Below the pieces are notes generated by a model. It had not been told where the DNA came from, ran no database searches, and worked only from the letters and a program-made list of their open reading frames with translations. Below are positions 61,515 to 64,000 of a stretch of 64,000 nucleotides of DNA, piece by piece. Position 1 is the stretch's first letter; each line of letters opens with the position of its first letter. The stretch comes from Alcaligenaceae bacterium (GTDB lineage Bacteria; Pseudomonadota; Gammaproteobacteria; Burkholderiales; Burkholderiaceae_B), in NCBI GenBank assembly GCA_013416485.1, contig JACCEO010000003.1, forward strand, positions 210,938 through 274,937, written 5' to 3'. Both the position numbers and the translations under genes were made by a program.

Positions 61515-62503
61515 TGTTTGCGACCTCGTAACAAGATCACTAAAAACACTATGCTACCCACAATGGCAAGAATGCTTGAAGCTGGGACTTCATAGGGGTG
61601 AATTAATAGCCTGCCCAATAAGTCCGCGGCTAGCATTAAGGCCGAGCCAGCCAAGACCACTAAAGGAATAGCGCGGCGCAAATTATCACCTGCTATTAGA
61701 CGAATCAGATTGGGTACAAGAAAACCAATAAAAGGAATCACCCCTGCAATAACAACTATGCTAGCGATCACCATTGACACCAAGAGTACGCCTACGCTTA
61801 ATAAGCTTGTATAGCTGAGCCCCATGTTGGTGGCAAAATCTTTACCCATACCCATAACCGTAAATCTATCTGCCAATAACATGGCTAATAGGGTGATGCC
61901 CGCAGCAACCCAAAGCAACTCATAGCGCCCACGCAAGATGGCAGAAAAATCCCCGCTATCCCACGCTTGTAGCGCTTGGCTCAATTCAAATTGATGCGCA
62001 AGTAAATTGTTGCCTGTATGAAGCACACCAGCCAGAACCAAGCCAACCAAAGGCACAATTAATGCGGAACGCAAGGGGATGCATTTAAGCACTGTTAAAA
62101 ACAGCACAGTGCCTACTATTGAACAAACGGTGACCACGCTGAACTTAAGCCACATAGCCATGTCAGGGGCAACAAGCGTACACAGCAACATGCCAAAGAT
62201 AGCTGCATCTACCGTTCCTGTGCTGGAGGGTTCGACCAAGCGATTACGTGCCAACATTTGCAGAATTAAGCCTGATACGGCCAGAGCAGCACCGGCCAGG
62301 ATCAGCGCTATAGTGCGCGGTAAGCGGCTCACGAATAATAGCTGACTCACTTTATCATCAGGTTCAGTAAATAGGTGCAGCAGCTTCATGCGGCTAGCAC
62401 CCACGTTTAAACTGATAACAGACAGCACTAGGACTAAAACCAGAAGGCCTAACCACCACCAGAAGATACGGCGCTGAGCCGAAAAATGGTTTACATCGCG
62501 CAT
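61505..62503 (-). CDS. Ferric-siderophore ABC transporter permease (first)
   Basis: A 332-residue FecCD-type permease, partner of the protein at 60555. It has the SRLPRTIALILAGAALAVSGLILQ segment (in parts, about 57-80), the coupling-region MGKDFATNMGLSYTSLLSVGVL and GVIPFIGFLVPNLIRLIAGDN motifs. Start adjacent to the binding-protein stop (0 bp gap), so tightly coupled. Confidence 0.92.
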   Translation of the reverse strand: MRDVNHFSAQRRIFWWWLGLLVLVLVLSVISLNVGASRMKLLHLFTEPDDKVSQLLFVSRLPRTIALILAGAALAVSGLILQMLARNRLVEPSSTGTVDAAIFGMLLCTLVAPDMAMWLKFSVVTVCSIVGTVLFLTVLKCIPLRSALIVPLVGLVLAGVLHTGNNLLAHQFELSQALQAWDSGDFSAILRGRYELLWVAAGITLLAMLLADRFTVMGMGKDFATNMGLSYTSLLSVGVLLVSMVIASIVVIAGVIPFIGFLVPNLIRLIAGDNLRRAIPLVVLAGSALMLAADLLGRLLIHPYEVPASSILAIVGSIVFLVILLRGRKQWA

Positions 62504-63430
62504 TTATTTCGCGAAGGCCTTCAATAAACGATCAATGTTTTCTTGCATAACGCCTAAACCGCTATTATCTAGCAGGTACCAACTCACCGGCTCCAGGTAA
62601 ACAATTTGCCCTTTCGCGCCTGCAGTCGTGGCCTTAACGAGCTCGTTATTCATCATTTGTTGAGCAGCGACACCGTCGCGGCCAATGGCAGCATCCCGAT
62701 CCATGACAAATAACCAGTCAGGATTAGCCTCTAGTAAAAACTCGTAGGATACGGCTTGACCATGCCTGCCAACTTTTAAATCTGTGATGGCAGGTGTAAT
62801 GCCAAACACATCATGGATCATGCCAAAACGAGTACCGATGCCAAAGGCGCTCATTTTTCCACCAGAGGTCAACAGCGTTAAGCCTGTACCCTTATCAGCA
62901 CTTAACACTTGCAGTTCTTTGGCTGAGCTTTGCAGCTTTTCGGTTAACTCTTTGGCCTGTGATTGCCGATCAAAAATTTGCCCAAGTATTTCGGTATTAC
63001 GTACTACGCTACCTAGCATATCGCTTGGGTTAGGAGTCAGGTCAAGTGTAGGTCCATATTTAGCGACCTCGTTGTACTGCCCTGCAGAACGGCGCCCCAA
63101 AATAATTAAATCAGGGTTGAGATTTTTTAGCGCTTCGTAATCAGGCTCAAATAAGGTCCCTACCTTTACAAAGCGGTTATCCGCGTATTGCTTAAGCATA
63201 GGGGGTACTAGAGCAGAGCTTGGAATCCCTTGTGCCTCTATACCCAATTTCGCCATAGTATCTAAAGTGGACCAACCCAGAACGGCAACCGTTTGAGGTT
63301 GCTTTTGTATTTGTGTTTCCCCTTGCGCATGTTTAATTGTGAGCGTTTGCTCTGTTTGAGCTGAGACTACAGCAGTGGCCAGAAGTAAACTGACCACAGG
63401 AATAGCTCGTAAAAGCATAGATAAGCGCAT
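62504..63430 (-). CDS. Periplasmic ferric-siderophore-binding protein (CeuE/FatB-like)
   Basis: A 308-residue type III binding protein. A Sec signal peptide (MRLSMLLRAIPVVSLLLATA, cleavage near ASA-Q about residue 24) is followed by TLTIKHAQGETQIQ and VAVLGWSTLDTMAKLGI; two lobes are joined by a long helix (about 160-185). No lipobox cysteine is seen. ATG at 63430 is preferred; the frame is open to 63472, where a hexanucleotide repeat would encode DTDTDT. First gene of the iron-import operon, downstream of a Fur-box-like site. Confidence 0.9.
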   Translation of the reverse strand: MRLSMLLRAIPVVSLLLATAVVSAQTEQTLTIKHAQGETQIQKQPQTVAVLGWSTLDTMAKLGIEAQGIPSSALVPPMLKQYADNRFVKVGTLFEPDYEALKNLNPDLIILGRRSAGQYNEVAKYGPTLDLTPNPSDMLGSVVRNTEILGQIFDRQSQAKELTEKLQSSAKELQVLSADKGTGLTLLTSGGKMSAFGIGTRFGMIHDVFGITPAITDLKVGRHGQAVSYEFLLEANPDWLFVMDRDAAIGRDGVAAQQMMNNELVKATTAGAKGQIVYLEPVSWYLLDNSGLGVMQENIDRLLKAFAK

Positions 63431-63445
63431 TGTGAAATCTCTTAA

Positions 63446-63463
63446 AGTATCAGTATCAGTATC
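63446..63463. repeat. Hexanucleotide tandem repeat (AGTATC x3) upstream of the siderophore operon
   Basis: Three exact AGTATC units (63446-63463), followed by a partial one (AGTCATC), lie 16 bp upstream of the binding-protein ATG in its 5' leader. A 6-bp unit cannot shift the reading frame but could change spacing in the leader. Confidence 0.6.
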
Positions 63464-63497
63464 AGTCATCATAGGGATGAACTACAAGAACCGTATT

Positions 63498-63516
63498 CTA
63501 CATGAGAATCATTTTC
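63498..63516 (-). promoter_or_regulatory. Fur-box-like operator of the siderophore ABC operon
   Basis: The 19 bp at 63498-63516 match the Fur consensus at 13 positions, with the core ATGAGAATCATTTTC; in 7-1-7 form 11 of 14 arms positions match. It lies about 70-85 bp upstream of the binding-protein start, overlapping a TAGAAT -10-like box, where bound Fur would block RNA polymerase. Iron repression is therefore likely. Confidence 0.6.
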
Positions 63517-63833
63517 GTTTACTGCTTTTTAATGCTTTTCTACATCCAACGAGGCTACAGAAGGCTTCCATACGAAAATGAAAATGCTCTGACGTCGTGC
63601 GTATAGCTTTAGGAGTTTTGAGAACTCCCGATTGCCGGTCTTGGCCCAGTGCAATTGGAACGGCGTGATTCACCGTATTTGATGAATGCCCGCCTGTTTA
63701 TGGGATAGAGCTCAAATCTAGACAGCAAAAAGCCCGCAGAGCTACTATTCATGGCTCTCCATCATAAACGGGGGACGACCGGTATTCATTAAACTTGTTT
63801 TACGAAGAACGAGGCTTAATGGAGGTAATACCG
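63517..63833. other. Non-coding stretch between siderophore operon and transposase
   Basis: I see no credible gene in this stretch, part of the 403 bp gene-free interval 63431-63833. It contains a small palindrome (GGAGTT-TTGAG-AACTCC, 63612-63628) and a hairpin with A/T-rich tail near 63727-63772 (listed separately). The left end of the insertion sequence should lie in here, but I could not identify its terminal repeat without the other end. Confidence 0.5.
63727..63772 (-). terminator. Possible leftward intrinsic terminator
   Basis: Read on the minus strand, AGAGC and GCTCT (63754-63758 with 63738-63742) within an outer CCCG/CGGG pairing form an imperfect stem ending GCGGGCTTTTT. It would stop leftward transcription before the Fur-controlled promoter. 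The only gene to its right in the window runs rightward, so the gene it once served is not visible. Confidence 0.35.
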
Positions 63834-64000
63834 ATGTCCCCAATAGATTCTATCCTAGGATTGCGCGATGTGGTGGTCCAGCGCGTGGAACGTAAGCGCG
63901 ATATCCACGTCTGGGCTCGGCCCGCCAAGCGCCCGGTGTGCGTGCATTGCACGCATACTCCGTTACGCGTTAAGGCCACGCACCAGCGTACGCTCAAGCA
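63834..64000 (+). CDS. ISL3-family transposase, N-terminal part (cut by window edge)
   Basis: The first 55 residues start MSPIDSILGLRDVVVQRVER and contain HVWARP followed by the zinc-finger-like pair CVHC and the THQRTLKH motif, matching the N-terminal zf-ISL3 region of ISL3-family transposases common in Alcaligenaceae. GGAGG lies 8 nt before the ATG. G+C-rich codon choice differs from the neighbouring iron genes, suggesting recent arrival. The rest of the element, and its right terminal repeat, lie outside the window. Confidence 0.85.
   Translation, partial: MSPIDSILGLRDVVVQRVERKRDIHVWARPAKRPVCVHCTHTPLRVKATHQRTLK

Noticed and set aside
63431..63472. Longer N-terminus (MMTDTDTDT) for the siderophore-binding protein
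   Set aside because: It would put charged repeats before the signal peptide and prevent export; ATG 63430 begins a normal signal peptide.
63580..63720. Possible remnant coding sequence or tRNA before the transposase
   Set aside because: Both strands contain stops in all frames within short distance, no tRNA cloverleaf with a CCA end can be drawn, and I recognise no protein motif.

Overview
The window looks like chromosomal DNA from a betaproteobacterium of the order Burkholderiales, most likely family Alcaligenaceae. This is an inference from gene content and order: a complete nuoA-N operon followed by a DUF2818 membrane gene, a tsaB/rimI/uracil-DNA-glycosylase/lplT neighbourhood, trpB-trpA-accD, intracellular PHA depolymerase, and branched-chain-type ABC transporters with a LivM-LivG fusion. 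By eye the base composition is near half G+C, well below Bordetella, so a lower-GC genus of the family is more likely. I cannot name the species.

Layout. 1-5000 (minus strand): accD (cut by the window edge), trpA, trpB and relA. 5050-9980: a small flavodoxin-like gene, pncB, the seven-iron ferredoxin fdxA, the PHA depolymerase phaZ, an RnfB-like ferredoxin and nth. 10100-20080: two complete five-function HAAT (Liv-type) ABC importers facing each other across a strong bidirectional terminator. The left one has separate genes; the right one has the second permease fused to the first ATPase. Each has a stem-loop between its binding-protein gene and its first permease gene. 20270-22330: msrB, yciB, a bolA-like gene and a periplasmic parvulin, closed by a convergent terminator. 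22390-29020: ligA, zipA and smc on the minus strand. 29140-32680: lplT convergent with a family-4-type UDG gene and a fused tsaB-rimI gene. 32880-35670: an OmpR/EnvZ-type two-component pair and an AhpC-type peroxiredoxin. 35660-41600: ispF, ispD, mfd, a tiny gene for a hexameric tyrosine-coordinated haem protein, and serB. 41590-56740: an enlarged DUF2818 gene and the 14-gene complex I operon in canonical order. 56880-59770: a GST-like gene, trhO, a hotdog thioesterase and an orphan coiled-coil gene. 59800-63430: a four-gene ferric-siderophore ABC importer with a Fur-box-like site upstream. The right edge holds a 400 bp non-coding stretch and the start of an ISL3-family transposase.

Most of the window is core housekeeping: NADH oxidation, tryptophan, serine, NAD and isoprenoid synthesis, DNA repair, chromosome and division proteins, tRNA modification. 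The accessory parts are the paired Liv-type importers, and the right-hand end, where an iron-siderophore importer without receptor or synthesis genes lies next to an insertion sequence. I saw no rRNA, tRNA or CRISPR array. The only gene-free stretch over 300 bp is 63431-63833. No clearly new multi-gene system was found; the best candidates for a second look are the haem protein gene, the TsaB-RimI fusion, the DUF2818 protein with two extra membrane helices, and the island-like right end.
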